A stretch of DNA of 64,000 nucleotides from Oxytricha trifallax (Eukaryota; Ciliophora; Spirotrichea; Sporadotrichida; Oxytrichidae), in contig ARYC01017057.1 of NCBI GenBank assembly GCA_000711775.1, positions 62,001-126,000 of the forward strand, read 5' to 3'. A program made the position numbers and the translations under genes. Below the pieces are notes generated by a model that did not search any database, had not been told where the DNA came from, and was given only the letters and a program-made list of their open reading frames with translations. Positions 1-11,128 of this stretch are shown piece after piece (positions within the stretch are counted from its first letter, which is position 1; every line of letters begins with the position of its first letter).

Positions 1-132
1 AAAGACTCCCTTTAAAGAAAGAATATGAATTAACGCTTATCATAGCACTGTTCAATAGAGTAGTTAACTCTCTTTGAAGAAGAACTCCAGATATAAAAAA
101 TCTAAGAAACTTAAACCATATCAGAACACAAG

Positions 133-1171
133 AGCTGTGTTACAAATGTTGAGGATAAAGCAGAAGTAGTAGAAGAAGATAAATCTGTAGCGAGAGTGAA
201 AGTGCAGCATGATGTTATTTCTTCTAATTAATGCAAGGGTTAAGGTACTAAAGAAATAATTGAACCAGAAAGTGCCGTCGCAAACTATAATAATAATAGT
301 ATAGATAAAAATTTTAGGCTATGGGGAAACATCCTCCCCCCCATAATGTATACTTTTCATTTTGTAGTCTAATAGAGTTTTAACGCTGAGTAATAGTAGC
401 AAATAAACATGGGGTGTGCGAGCAATAGTTTTGGAGTTATAGCCTGACCAAAGTCCCTTTTTATATATAAAAATAATTATAAATTATACGAAAATGTTCA
501 AATTTTTTACAAAATTAATTTCTCTAAAATTAATTATTTTATCAGTTATTCGCTTTATTAAAAAAATAAATCAATTCTATTTTTTAATTATTAAAGTGAA
601 TTTTAATTATGTCTTTTAAAATTAAAATAACGGGAAAATGATTTCTAAATAACTTTTATTAAATATAAATAGAATTGATTTATTTTTTTAATAAAGTGAA
701 TAACTGATAAAATCATTAATTTTAGAGAAATTAATTTTGTAAAAAATTTGAACATTTTCGTATAATTTATAATGATTTTTATATATAAAAAGGGACTTTG
801 GTGACACTCTGGCTCCAAAAATATTGATCGCACACCCCATGTTAATTTGCTACTATTACTCAGTGTTAAAACTCTATTAGACTACAAAATGAAAAGTATA
901 CATTATGGGGGGGAGGATGCTTCTCCATAGCCAAATTTTGTAAATTAAAGCTTAAGATGCTGGTGAAGATGACAATACACTCAAAGAAATCAAACAAAGC
1001 GTAAGGTTGAAAAATATTGAGAGTCAAATATAAGTTGCGAATAACTTGAAAGTACAATGAGAGGTTCCAGCAACCAAATCTCGCTATGGAAGAATCACAG
1101 GAAATATGACTTAAGCACCTCAATCTAATTTAAAGTAACTCATAAAAGGCATAAAAAATGATTGCAAATGA
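133..1171 (+). pseudogene. Charged, coiled-coil-like ORF split by a MITE
   Basis: With TAA/TAG read as Gln, about 60 codons before the MITE at 317 read as an acidic, Lys/Glu-rich stretch (motif VEDKAEVVEEDKSVARVKV). About 75 codons after 941 continue in the same style (EDDNTLKEIKQSVRLKNIES), ending with TGA at 1169-1171 after one internal TGA. The style suggests a coiled coil; I recognise no family. It points towards the minus-strand 22 kDa-like gene that follows. The insertion of the 616 bp foldback element between the two halves is direct; joining them as one gene is inference. It could be a third gene of the transposon unit that follows, or an unrelated MDS. The left part is truncated by the window edge. 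Confidence 0.4.
317..932. mobile_element. Foldback MITE, 8-bp target duplication, copy 1
   Basis: A 616 bp element that is one long imperfect inverted repeat, starting GGCTATGGGG and ending CTCCATAGCC. The 8 bases on each side are AAATTTTA (309-316) and AAATTTTG (933-940), a target duplication with one mismatch. Each arm carries a C7-C8 run, then a conserved block ending in a GTGTGCGA.CAATA segment and the string TTTTTATATATAAAA. It has no coding capacity. A second copy lies at 14222-14844. The 8-bp duplication fits hAT or P-type transposases, not the TA-targeting Tc1/mariner type found elsewhere here. Confidence 0.85.
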
Positions 1172-1253
1172 TTGAATTCGTTTTTAATTTAAATTTCTAA
1201 CAATTTAGTTTAAATTAACTCTTTTTATATGATTAATTGAGGGCTTAGATTCT

Positions 1254-2150
1254 TCACTCCATAAAGAAATTTAATTAATTAGACAATATTCTGCCCTCGT
1301 TATCAATTACACCACTCTCATGTAATTAATGAACTAACGATTTGTATCCAGAAAGGTCATTTATTTGTGATTACATGTCAAAAAATTTATCTCTCATTCT
1401 TTTGTTCTCTTCAAGGTATTTTCTCTTGCTGCCTTTTAATGCCTGTTCTTCATTTTTGACTTCTTCTAAGTCTCTCTAGTTTCTTTTTCTTTGCGAAGAT
1501 TATTTTATCAAATCCGAAGAGCGCCCTTTTTGAACTAAAAATAGGTAAAGTTTATAAGAGCTTACCACTATAGTTCAAGGACTCGCTTAAAGCTTAAGCA
1601 AATTCAGGCTTCATGTTAGCATTTATGTTACTAGTGTTATCTATCTCTTCTCTTCTTTTTTGCATTATAAATCATATTGTTGATGCCATCTTTGTCAAGG
1701 GAAAGTAGAATATCACAAATCCACTTTTTATCTAAGTGAAGCCAGTCACATTGATCTGGCAAGAAGGCCAACAGTGAGGGCTTATCTCTAGCATAATCTA
1801 AGAAATCGTCAGCTGTAAGACCCTCTATTTGAAGGACAGCAGCTACTATTACATCAAACCTCCTCAAGTACTAAATAAATTAGGATTGAATTAATTTACC
1901 TCTTTATGACCATTAAATATTGCTTTGAGAAAGTAAATGTTACAGCAAGTCGTCTTAGGGAGATACGCCCCACATTACTAAGCGAGAAAGTCAAAAAGCT
2001 CTTTCTTTGAACCTATCGTTACACGAACTTAATGTACGTTAACTTGAGAAAGATTGTGATCATCTTAAAATTCAATTTAAGCATATAATAAGGTTATGGT
2101 GATAACGATACTTACCCTGAAAGAGATTTTTTGTTGTATATTTTCTAATT
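1254..2150 (-). CDS. 22 kDa-like transposon accessory protein (unit 1)
   Basis: Minus strand, Gln code. The order of motifs is IGSKKELFDFLAQQ, GAYLPK, IEGLTADDFLDYA, AFLP, HLDKKWICDILLSLD, then a basic KKKRR run, a Lys/Glu-rich stretch and a C-terminal SGVIDNEGRIL motif ending in TGA at 1254-1256. Three short introns fit GT..AG: about 2044-2116 (before the IGSKK exon), about 1868-1898 (before the LRRFDV exon) and about 1540-1570. With these removed the frame is open throughout. The protein matches the copy at 33260-34013 from end to end and the TBE 22 kDa protein in its second half. No good ATG is visible at the 5' end, which is approximate. It is divergent from the transposase at 2262. Function of the family is unknown. 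Confidence 0.65.
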
Positions 2151-2261
2151 AATTATTAATTTATACATTCAGATATTAAATATAAGTCAAAGGTATTCTA
2201 TATAGAGAATAATTATTTGGCTTAAATTATTAATTTTTTAACTAGAATAATTATTGATAAA

Positions 2262-3812
2262 ATGAAGAAGTCATAAGAGAAAGATATACGATCATTTTTT
2301 CCCTAGAGTTAATAGCAACTGAAAAGCAATATAAATTGTTCGTAAAGCTCTCATGATTCAAATTATAACTTCTTGTACCTCTAAATATTTAAATGAGCTA
2401 TATAACTAGCTAACTAATAGTTTAGACTCTTAATAAGCTGTAGACCCCTAGCTAGAATGTTTGGATTTAACTATACTAAAAAAATTAGAGGAGCCACTAG
2501 AATGAAGCGTTCAAGGCAGCAATTAATTATGTGAATATCGGATCCTATAGAATTTATAAAAGGGCTTTTACCTGAAGAAATTTCAAATTATTCTTGGAGT
2601 TAGATGATCTGGAAGAATTACTTGCTAAAGCAGTGTTTATTCATTTAAAAGTTAGAAGTTCAAAAGTTTAAGATGATCTGCAAAAGTAAGGGATTCTTGT
2701 ATAGTCAAAAGAAATAATTTAAAATCTCTAAGCTACTATCAGAGAAACAACATTTTCTAGAATTGGAAATTAAGCATTAGATATAAGAAGTATATCCCAG
2801 GAATTGATAAAACTATTAAGATTAGATAAAGGGAAAAGAGTTAATCTTACTTAAAGTATCGACACTGATTTGATTAATTAGCTGCTAAAGGATAGGTCAG
2901 TTACGAAAAAGTGAATATGTCAAAGATTTAAGATAAGCTACTTTAAACAAAATTAGATTTTGTCAATTTCTAGTCATGGCTTAGAAAAATTAAAGTTAGA
3001 AAGTAAACTATACAGGCGACAATAGAGTAGATGGATTTCCATATTTTAAAATAGCAGGTTAATGAGTGTAATTCATTTCATTGAAATAATTGCAGTGCAA
3101 GATATACTAAACCTTTAAGAGAACGGTTTCATTTTATTAAATACAAAACTGCTTAAAAAATAAGTTGGGTTTAGGCAAGAAAAGAATTTATTACTAAGTC
3201 AATAGATCAATATCAAAAAAAACTCGGAATCTACATCAATTTGCCGCTAAAACATATATAAATTATCTATTTCAAGAAAAGGTAATAATATACATTGATG
3301 AAAGCAGTATTCAACACAACAGCGCTCCTTTAAAAGGCTGGAGTTAAGTCCGTAAAAAGACATTTTCTACAGCTTAAAAGCGAATAAGCTGTTTAAATAT
3401 AATTGCTGCACCCTTTAATGATGGAAATTTCATGTTCACTGTGAATTCTGGTTAGAACAATAGTATAGCTTTTATGTAATTTGTGATTAAGCTCTGCAAA
3501 AATCATTGGCAGTTAGTTGATAAGGAATGGCAAGATAAATTCGTTCTTTTAATTGATAATGCAACCTATAATTGAATTACTTACACATAGCACAAATTAA
3601 AATCCCTCAAAATCCAATATCTTATTTGGGTCCATATTAATTTGATTAGGCTCCAGTTGAGAAAGTTTTAGCACATATAAAAAAAAAGTTTTGGAATTCC
3701 TCTCTAATAAGTAATTTAATTACAAGATTTAATGAATTCCCTTATTATTTAGGAAGTAACTTGTTAAATAGTATTCGTCACATATCTAAAATTTTGATTT
3801 CTCATGGATAAA
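2262..3812 (+). pseudogene. Tc1/mariner (IS630)-type DDE transposase, unit 1
   Basis: The N-terminus reads MKKSQEKDIRSFF, like the start of the transposase gene at 34198. A helical region with LDDLEELLAKAVF and FKISYFKQNQIL follows, probably DNA-binding. The catalytic domain has IIYIDESSI (first Asp at 3297), then GW, VLLIDNATY (second Asp at 3556) and PYQFDQAPVEK (Glu at 3659), the usual DDE spacing of the superfamily. TAA and TAG replace Gln many times. I count at least three in-frame TGA codons (near 2573, after the ORF centre near 2910, and at about 3572) and about three frameshifts (near 2600, in the A-run near 3220, and near 3625), so this copy is dead unless some are sequence errors. 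The open frame may run on past 3812. TIRs were not identified. Confidence 0.8.
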
Positions 3813-3829
3813 ACAGGCTTTTGACACTT

Positions 3830-5560
3830 CTCTCAGGAATTCTCTATTATTTCTGGTAAATCCTTCTGTTTCAATTTGAAAAACAGTTCTTGAAAAGCTT
3901 TTTGGATAAACCTGCACTTTTATTGGGTGTCAATTATGACTAAAGTTTATATACTAGTTTTTCATTACTAATTTTATTTGTAATAATCTTAAACTTCAAA
4001 TTCTTTTTTTATTTATCCTTAAATTAAGCTTTAAAAAATTTATTACTTTTCAAGCACTTCTAAAATAGTTCATATTTTTTTTGAGATTTTAATGTTAAAA
4101 ATTTGTATTTGAATTTTTATTGATTAATTTGGAACACGGGAGAAAGTGTGCCAAAGTATAAATTTTGGATTTGAATTATACCGGTTTAATTTTGGTCTTT
4201 GGATCATTATTGCTTAAATGCTATTGAATTTTGCTAAGTTTTATTACAGTTGTTAATATCAATTTCTTTTTAATAATGGAAATCAGACTTTATTAATGAT
4301 TTGTAGGATTTGATACAGTAGTAATAGGACCATTCAATTAATAAGATTCTAAATTGCTGTGTATTAGTGCAGTCAATTTTGGCTTGGTTAATAGAAATAT
4401 CATAATAACAACGAAACCAATCAAATTTCATATTTCTTCTTCCTTATTTTCTTGAGTAAAAGCAAATCTATTAGTTAAGGTGTATTCTATTTAATTAATC
4501 GAACGAATTGAACTATAATTGTATTTATTCCAATTAGATACTCTTTTTATTGGATTTTTGAACTTCTTAGATTGCAAGTTAATCAAAATTTCAATAGTAA
4601 ATAATGCCAAACTTTTCATTACAAGAGACTTTTGAGATATTTTTAGTTCTTTGTTATGAGAATAAAGTTTTTTAAGTTTTTTATTGATAATTTTAAAGAA
4701 TTTCTATGCAGAATTCTCGAATCTCAGCGGACTTTAACTAAGTCTTATACTTTATTACAATTTTTACTTATTATATTAGCATTATAATCTCAAAGCATTA
4801 CAAATAATGTGCAGTCAAAAGGATTAATGTTTCTTGTTTTTTATTGAAGGTAGTGCTAATATTTACATAAGAACTTTAACTTGAGATTGATTAAATAAAA
4901 TAATTTTAATTCTAAACCACTCATTCAATTAATTATCAGTGAACTTTATACAATAAAAAAATTAAATTTAAAGTAAAAATCTCCCTTAGAACCCGGATGG
5001 GTTCCTCATAAATTCACGGAGATTTTTGAAAATACATTACCTTGAATTTACAGTAATACTAATGGTGCCCATGTTTTTTAAATGCCAAATTTTGATTTTG
5101 ATTTTAGATTTTTAAATTTTTATTTATATACTAAAGCAATAAATTTTTTAAGCGTTAAATCCAAAACTCTAAATATTTAATTTGAAAATTTTGAATATTT
5201 AGCAATTAAGCTAAGGTAACTTCTCAGTAAATACATTTGTGATCTTCAAAATTTAATCTGAAAGAAGCATACTTAACAGTATGTATTATTTATATTTAAA
5301 TGATTTAAAAGTCAAAATTTACTTATTTTGTTTATAAAAATGCGTTATCAATAAGTTACTTAATGAAAAAGAATTAATATCTGCAAAACTTTACTCTAAA
5401 TATATATTTTTTAGTGGAAGAACTAAAAAGATTTGTGTAAGTTTGTTTTTTTATTTTTATAATTTAAATAATAATTAATTTTAGATTTATAATAACATGT
5501 AATTTGGATATAATTCCCAGAGTTTTAACATAAACTAAGAACCCTAAACTTAAACTACTT
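3830..5560. other. AT-rich stretch without recognisable gene
   Basis: Very AT-rich with homopolymer runs and stops in most frames. A short GC-richer patch at about 4980-5060 (CCCTTAGAACCCGGATGGG) stands out, but no reading frame or fold could be assigned. It could be IES or the 3' flank of the unit 1 transposon. Confidence 0.5.
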
Positions 5561-5577
5561 ACAGTGATAGCTTTAAT

Positions 5578-5805
5578 TTAAGCATTTATTAAATCAACAA
5601 CATTGGAGAGTAGATAAATATAATTGGTATACGTCAGGTGACTAGAACTCATGGAATTATTATTACTAATATAAAGCCTTGCATTATTTCCAGCCAGACT
5701 AAAATTACCATTATTATTAGATGCAGCAGTAGTATACCTATAACTAATACCTGCAAAGTATAAATCTAATACCTCCCCAATAAAATTAATCTTTATTATC
5801 ATCAA
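5578..5805 (-). CDS. Small Asn/Ser/Tyr-rich ORF, possible MDS
   Basis: An ATG-started frame of 75 codons with motifs FAGISYRYTTAASNNNG and LTYTNYIYLLSN. In the ciliate code the TAA at its end is Gln, so the frame runs on into AT-rich DNA. Composition is more protein-like than its surroundings. No family is recognised. It may be a chance ORF. Confidence 0.25.
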   Translation of the reverse strand: MMIIKINFIGEVLDLYFAGISYRYTTAASNNNGNFSLAGNNARLYISNNNSMSSSHLTYTNYIYLLSNVVDLINA

Positions 5806-6323
5806 ATTAAGTCAACTTATTAAGATATTAATTAAATTTAGAATGATCAATTCCTTAATACTCAAAACTCGAATCTAAAATCCAATAAATAGTTTAGTCA
5901 CATTAACTAAGGTGATTATTACAAAAGATTGAAAAGGCACTTGGAAATAACCTAGGAATAAATATAAAGATTGGTATTATCCTTTAATAATTTTAGAAAC
6001 TTTAAAATTTTTTTTAAAATTTAAATCATTATCAAGTTTGGAAGTATAGAAAACTATGAAATCAAAATCATACAATAAATAAATATCAAAGTTAACAATA
6101 ATAGTTATAATAAGAGAAATCAAAAACTATTTAAAAAGTAATTATGGTATCAAAATTAACTACTTGGCAAACGATAAAATGCTGGAGATTATTATGAAAT
6201 ATAAAACTTAGATAAGAGTTACACTAAACGAAATGATAAATAGTTGATCTGAAAATTTAGTTTGCTTTTAATATTTAATTGCTGAAATCTGAAAACTAGA
6301 AGTTATTAGCTAAGTTAGATATC

Positions 6324-7294
6324 ATGGAACAGCTATATACCCATTTAGAAGAATAAATGTTAGAGAAATTTTACTTATAGCAGAATCATGAAAGTTTAAC
6401 TTAAATTTAAATGAAAAGTTTAGAGGAATGCAGAGAAGATGATTATAAATAAAATCATCTATTATTCACAAAATATTTCGTTAAGGGCTCCTAGAGATTA
6501 TCTACCAGATACATTTTAAATAGTAAAAGAGGAATAAGTTTAATAATTCTTCAACAAAGCAATCATGAGATAAAAATATTCGAATGAGGATTGAGACAGA
6601 TTAAAGGAACTGCAATATAATACCAAAGAGATGTACTTAAAAGAGAATTATGGAATCAAGTTTTGAAGGATAACTTTGAATGATTAATAGGAAATAGATT
6701 TGATGTTATTTTAACTGACTCTCCTTGGGACAGTACAGCTCTAAAATTGGACTACAGTACTCTAAAAGATGGTCAAATTATGAAGAGTATTCCAATTGAA
6801 GAATTATAGCAAGATGGGTAAATATTTATGTGGATAACAAGTAAAAAATTAGAAGGTAGCCTTAAAATATCTTGAAGATCATAACTATGAATGATTCGAA
6901 ATAATAACTTGGGTAAAAATGAGAAAAGACGGACTCTTAAGAAATAATATAGGTTACTATTTAAGACAATTTACGGAGCTTTGCTTGGAAGCTAAGAAAA
7001 AGTGATCGTTCCATAACCTAAGAATGATTTCACACGCTCACAACGCTCCAAATATTATAGTATATTAAGTGAGATAAGGGTCTAGGAAGCCTGATCAACT
7101 TTATGAAATTATTGAGACAATGTGTCCTCATGTCAAGCATGAAGAATTATTTGGTAGAGCCCACAACCAACGATAAGAATGGTCAACAATAGGAAATGAA
7201 TCAATAAAAAAACAGAGTAAGAGGACCAAAGATTAAAAGAAAGTACTAAGAAAGAATAATTATCTTCTTTTGCCTAACTAACTAATCTACTCTA
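6324..7294 (+). pseudogene. MT-A70 family N6-adenine methyltransferase
   Basis: After an N-terminal part (ATG 6324; later frame with DYLPDTFQIVKEEQ) comes the MT-A70 core: NRFDVILTDSPWDS with a DSPW catalytic tetrad at 6717-6728 (DPPW in most members), then YSTL, a PIEEL..DGQIFMWIT strand, a FEIITWVK strand, GYYLRQFTELCLEAKKK, and the C-terminal signature GSRKPDQLYEIIETMCP followed by ELFGRAHNQR and WSTIGNES. This order matches METTL3 and ciliate MTA1 enzymes, which transfer methyl from S-adenosylmethionine to adenine N6. I see about four frameshifts and four TGA codons, so the copy looks decayed. Its 3' end runs into the MITE at 7295. It lies 2.5 kb downstream of a transposase in the same orientation; a second MT-A70-like gene sits beside a related transposase at 36030-37101. 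Confidence 0.8.
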
Positions 7295-7705
7295 TAGTAA
7301 GAATACATTGTGATTTGGGAAAAATAAAATAAACTAAATTAAAATAATATGAAATTCGTGGCAGTTAACTTTATGGAAACCTAGAAAACATGGTACTCAT
7401 TCGATAGAGAATTCAAAATCAGCTGGACTTTACTATTTGTGGTATCCCTCTATCACATTCCTGAAGTGAGATAACTTGACTTAAATTTTGACATTAAAAT
7501 AAGCTAAACAAATCATCAAAAATTAAAATCAAGTCATCTCGCTTCAGGAATGCGATAGAGGGATACCGCCAATAGTAAAGTCCAGCTGATTTGAATAACC
7601 TATCGAACATTTCCATATTGTCTAGGCTTCCCGAAAGTTAACTGCCACGAATTTCATATTATTTTAATTTGATTTATTTTATCAAAATCAAATTTATTCT
7701 TACAA
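7295..7705. mobile_element. TA-flanked foldback MITE, copy A
   Basis: 411 bp, flanked by TA on both sides (7293-7294 and 7706-7707). Ends are TAGTAAGAATACATTG and, inverted, TTGTAAGAATAAATTTG. Internal inverted blocks include CGTGGCAGTTAACTTT, GCTGGACTTTACTAT and CATTCCTGAAG. The whole element folds into one hairpin around about 7510. It is related to copies at 39343, 44736 and 56782. TA duplication fits mobilisation by a Tc1/mariner-type transposase. It sits at the 3' end of the methyltransferase ORF. Confidence 0.85.
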
Positions 7706-7707
7706 TA

Positions 7708-8540
7708 TATATTGATATTCACAGATTTTAATATTCGTTTTTAATTAAAATTTAACATATTTAAATGTTGTTTAAAACTCATTCTTGGGGTATAAGTACC
7801 TGATTATGCCATATATAACAAACTTAAGAGTTTTATAGGCTTTTAGCATATATCTGTGGATTGAAACTTTCGAGAATTTTGTAAAGCATAGGTACTTCAC
7901 TTTATTATCATCATTTATCAAAGAATACATGAATAAGTGAATTGTAGAAAATACATATAATTTATTAATCATAAATAAAGATTAATTACCTAATGCAACG
8001 TTATAAAAATTATTGCATAAATCATTAAAATCAAACAAACATTTTAAAAATGTAAATCTTGATTACTCTCTTATACATGATAATCATTCTTGTATGAAAG
8101 TAGCTCGATTATAAAGCAGTTTTTTTTAATTATGATATATTTATAATAACTATTTAATTATAAATTTACCTCAATTCAACTTTTGCATTATTGCAATTTT
8201 AGATTTTAATATTTCCTATTAATTTTTAGAATTATTTTAGATCATTTAATTTTCTAAATTTTTTATTATTTTCCATTTACATATTTTTCTGAAGAGATGA
8301 GTTTTTTAAAAATAGCAATTTAATATGCCTCAAAATTTCAATAATTATATATTATAAGTAAGTTTTTTAATTACTAAAATTTTAGTTTGATTAGAAAGAT
8401 ATTAAAATAAAGTGAGATGAAATTGTAGATAAGCTCCTTTAAAAATTAATTTTTAGCACTCATTATTAATTAGCCATAGTTTATTAATCATTTTAATTAT
8501 TTGCAAGTATTAACTTCTTTCTTCCACAGGTGTATTCTTC
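7708..8540. other. AT-rich stretch without recognisable gene
   Basis: Mostly A/T homopolymer-like DNA. A 66-codon frame at 7772-7972 (minus) and an overlapping plus-strand frame are equally open, so neither is called. Confidence 0.4.
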
Positions 8541-8546
8541 TTATGG

Positions 8547-9039
8547 TCATTGTTCTTCTTTATAATTGGCTTAATGTAGATGGATTTCCTCATAGTAGCG
8601 CCATTAAAATTAGGTGGCATTCTTCTTTATGATAATGCGCTTGAGGTGTTAGGCAAAGCATTCGAAGGTGAAGGGTTTTTCCTGGAGTATCTTGAATGCA
8701 AAGTATTTGAAATATTCCTGGATTAATAATCTTCTGGAATTTAATTTCGACCCAGCCTGTTTTGGTCCACTCTCTTTCTATTTCTAGCTTTTATGTGCAT
8801 TTGCTCTTATTATTTTAATTTAAAGTTGACCATTTTCGCTCTTGTGCCCCGAATCACCAATGAGCTCAATATTATCTTGCAGCCTCTTCTTGTTTTATTC
8901 AAATGACTTTTTCATGATTTTATGTTCAGTACCAGCATTTTTTATATAATACTTACTTACTCACCTTTCTTTGCACATATCTTTCTTGCTCTTTTTTTAT
9001 TACCATTTGATAGAATATCATAAGATGCAGTATTTTGTA
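8547..9039 (-). CDS. Hypothetical basic protein, possibly two exons
   Basis: A clean minus-strand frame in Gln code runs from about 8928 to a TGA at 8547-8549, about 125 codons, with LIGDSGHKSENGQ, PKQAGSKLNSRRLLIQ, EYFKYFAFKIL and FECFAQHLKRIIIKKN. Upstream, ASYDILSNGNKKRARKICAK ends at a GTGAGT that could be a 5' splice site. The product is Lys/Gln-rich and has no cysteine clusters or signal peptide. I do not recognise the family. It is convergent with the methyltransferase gene and could belong to the same mobile unit or be an independent germline gene or MDS. Confidence 0.45.
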
Positions 9040-9189
9040 ATCTAATTTATAGTATTCAGTCCAAATAATTAAAAGATCTTGAATATAAAATACTTAACTA
9101 TAAATAAATTTTAATAGACATACTTGAAGCAATGATTAATCAAATAATTATATTTATATAAACTGAATTTTATATTATTAAATTAGAAA

Positions 9190-9740
9190 GTTAATTGCTA
9201 GGTGAGGTACCAATCCCACTTAGGACTTTTTAATAGAGCTTTCTATTATATATAGGCCTACCGAGGGCAGGTATAGGGTTGATGGGGGCAGCGCATTAGG
9301 GACTAGTCGGTGGGGTTCAATCTGCCAGCTACTACACTCCTCGAGTGTGCTTGAACACAAGGGTTTCCCTGCATAGATGATTTAGTTTGGGTTGAGTTCA
9401 GCTTCTTAAGTAAAAGGGAGCAGGTTGAAGTTAAGCTCTGCCTTCAAAGGTGAGAAGACTAAAACCATTGAAGCCAAAGATAAGGATTTTTCTCCCATAC
9501 TGGTTAGGGTGATGAGGCTACCACAGAGAAAGGACAGGGATTATGTTTCGCAGCAGCAGTTGGACCGGTTGCGTTTTAATCCACCCTGTTAACCTAGCTG
9601 AGTTCTACGAGCTCTGTTGTTCAGATTATGCTGGCAACATCTTAATTTTAGGAGTAGACTAGGTAAAAGCGGAAGTGGTTTTTTCGGAGTTTTCTACTTA
9701 ATGGCTGACATGTCACGGAATTGCCACGTCAAATCCTTCA
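9190..9740. other. GC-rich island of unknown nature
   Basis: About 550 bp near 50 percent GC in DNA otherwise near 22 percent, with sharp edges. It includes GGGTTGATGGGGGCAGCGCA, GGTTCAATCTGCCAGC and CGAGTGTGCTTGAACACAAG (self-complementary parts). One plus frame gives a lysine-rich stretch (FKGEKTKTIEAKDKDF, then RKDRDYVSQQQLDRL) but with a short span. It could be an MDS, a structured RNA gene or part of a repeat. No rRNA, SRP, RNase P or telomerase RNA signature was recognised. Confidence 0.4.
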
Positions 9741-10329
9741 GATACGTTTACGTCACGACTACGATTGATGGTTCAATTTTTGAATTAAACAGTGATATGT
9801 TAAATTTATTTGATTTTAATCATTAAAACTGAATTATAAAAATATATTAGTTTTTGCTATGAGCACATTTTATATATTAATATTTTTAATTAATAATCTA
9901 TGTTTATTTACAGTGAATTATAGAAATGAAGTTTTCTTATAGTCGTAAATAAATTTAATTTGTTGATAAGAATAAATATAAACAATTTTCAAATTATCTA
10001 CTCGTAAAAATAACAAATAAATTAAATAATATTTAGCATAAAATAAACTATTTAACTAATAAAATATATACAGTGAATATATTAACTTTTAAATAATAGT
10101 AAATAATTATAAAATGAGTTAAATAAGAAATAGCGGCAAGAAGTAAAAATAAAATATTTTCTACTTGATCATATATTAGATATAATTTAAGTTAATATAG
10201 AAATTATAATAATTATAATAATATTTTGAGAGTGATTTTTAAACAATTTCAATTTAATTTAAGAATTTGAATATTCAAATATGTATTCCCTATTTTTGAC
10301 TGAATCTACTCTGGGTTTTTTAAAATATT

Positions 10330-10880
10330 ATTTGATGATACAAAAGATGTTTTCTCTCACCTTGCAAGAATTCTAGATTGATGGTGCAATTCTTGGACGC
10401 TGTTTAATAACTTCTAGCACCATTCGACATAATTATTATTAGTTCGTTAATTTTGTCGAATGTTGCATGATGTAAGTACCTCTCATTTCTTAAGAAATTT
10501 TTATCAATTTTAAAGGAATTCTTCTTACTTTATAAGTTTTCTCAAGACATCTCCGTAAACTTAATAAATTTCTGAGTCAACTCGACATCTTTATGAGCAA
10601 GAGCCTACATAAGATGGTAAGATTTACACATCTCACTCATTGTATGATTCAGTTTAGATATGGGGTTTTGCCCAAAAGTATAAAAATCGATAGCCACCCT
10701 ATTCTCCTAAGTTATAGAATTGCTAAAGTAAAGTTATTTAGAGTTTTTAGCCATCGTTTGATCTTTCTCACTTTTATCATAAGTAGGTATTTTCATTATC
10801 TTGATATTTTTGTGTAGATAGAACTCTCTCGCCATTGTCTTCAGTTCGATCTGCACTTGCATGTGATGCCATATTTTTAT
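10330..10880 (-). CDS. Hypothetical alpha-helical protein, broken
   Basis: Starting at an ATG near 10870 (MASHASADRTEDNGERVL), the frame reads through Gln codons to MAKNSKQLYF, FYTFGQNPISKLNH, YHLMQALAHKDVELTQKFIK and TINLEFLQGERKHLL. Two TGA codons and about one frameshift interrupt it. The second half looks like a helical bundle or coiled coil. No family is recognised. A 74-codon plus-strand ORF (10593-10817) is its shadow. Confidence 0.4.
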
Positions 10881-10983
10881 GTTTTTTCACTGACAACGAT
10901 CGCATCAAAATTTTTACTATTACTTTGAGTTATAGTTCGTAGTCGTTATATCATCATGCGGTCTTTTTAATTTCTAGTTAAAG

Positions 10984-11128
10984 ATGGCAGCAGTCAACGG
11001 ACGCATGACATGCAACTCAGTTACGATGAGAAACAACAAGTTTGAAGATGACAGATCCACTGATAAGGAGTACCGCCTTTTTTTCAAAGAGAACATCCTG
11101 AGGTCTTCTGTATACAATTATTAATTTT
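10984..11128 (+). CDS. Candidate MDS, first exon (MAAVNGRMT)
   Basis: A GC-richer block starts at ATG 10984 after an AT-rich leader and reads MAAVNGRMTCNSVTM, then RSTDKEYRLFFKENILRSS. Codon use is unlike the AT-rich flanks, and the frame fades into AT-rich DNA at about 11128. This is the look of a short MDS holding the start of a macronuclear gene. Product unknown. It is on the opposite strand from the blocks at 10330 and 11653. Confidence 0.45.

Noticed and set aside
645-833. 62-codon minus-strand ORF
   Set aside because: Lies in the arm of the foldback MITE, AT-rich, no protein character.
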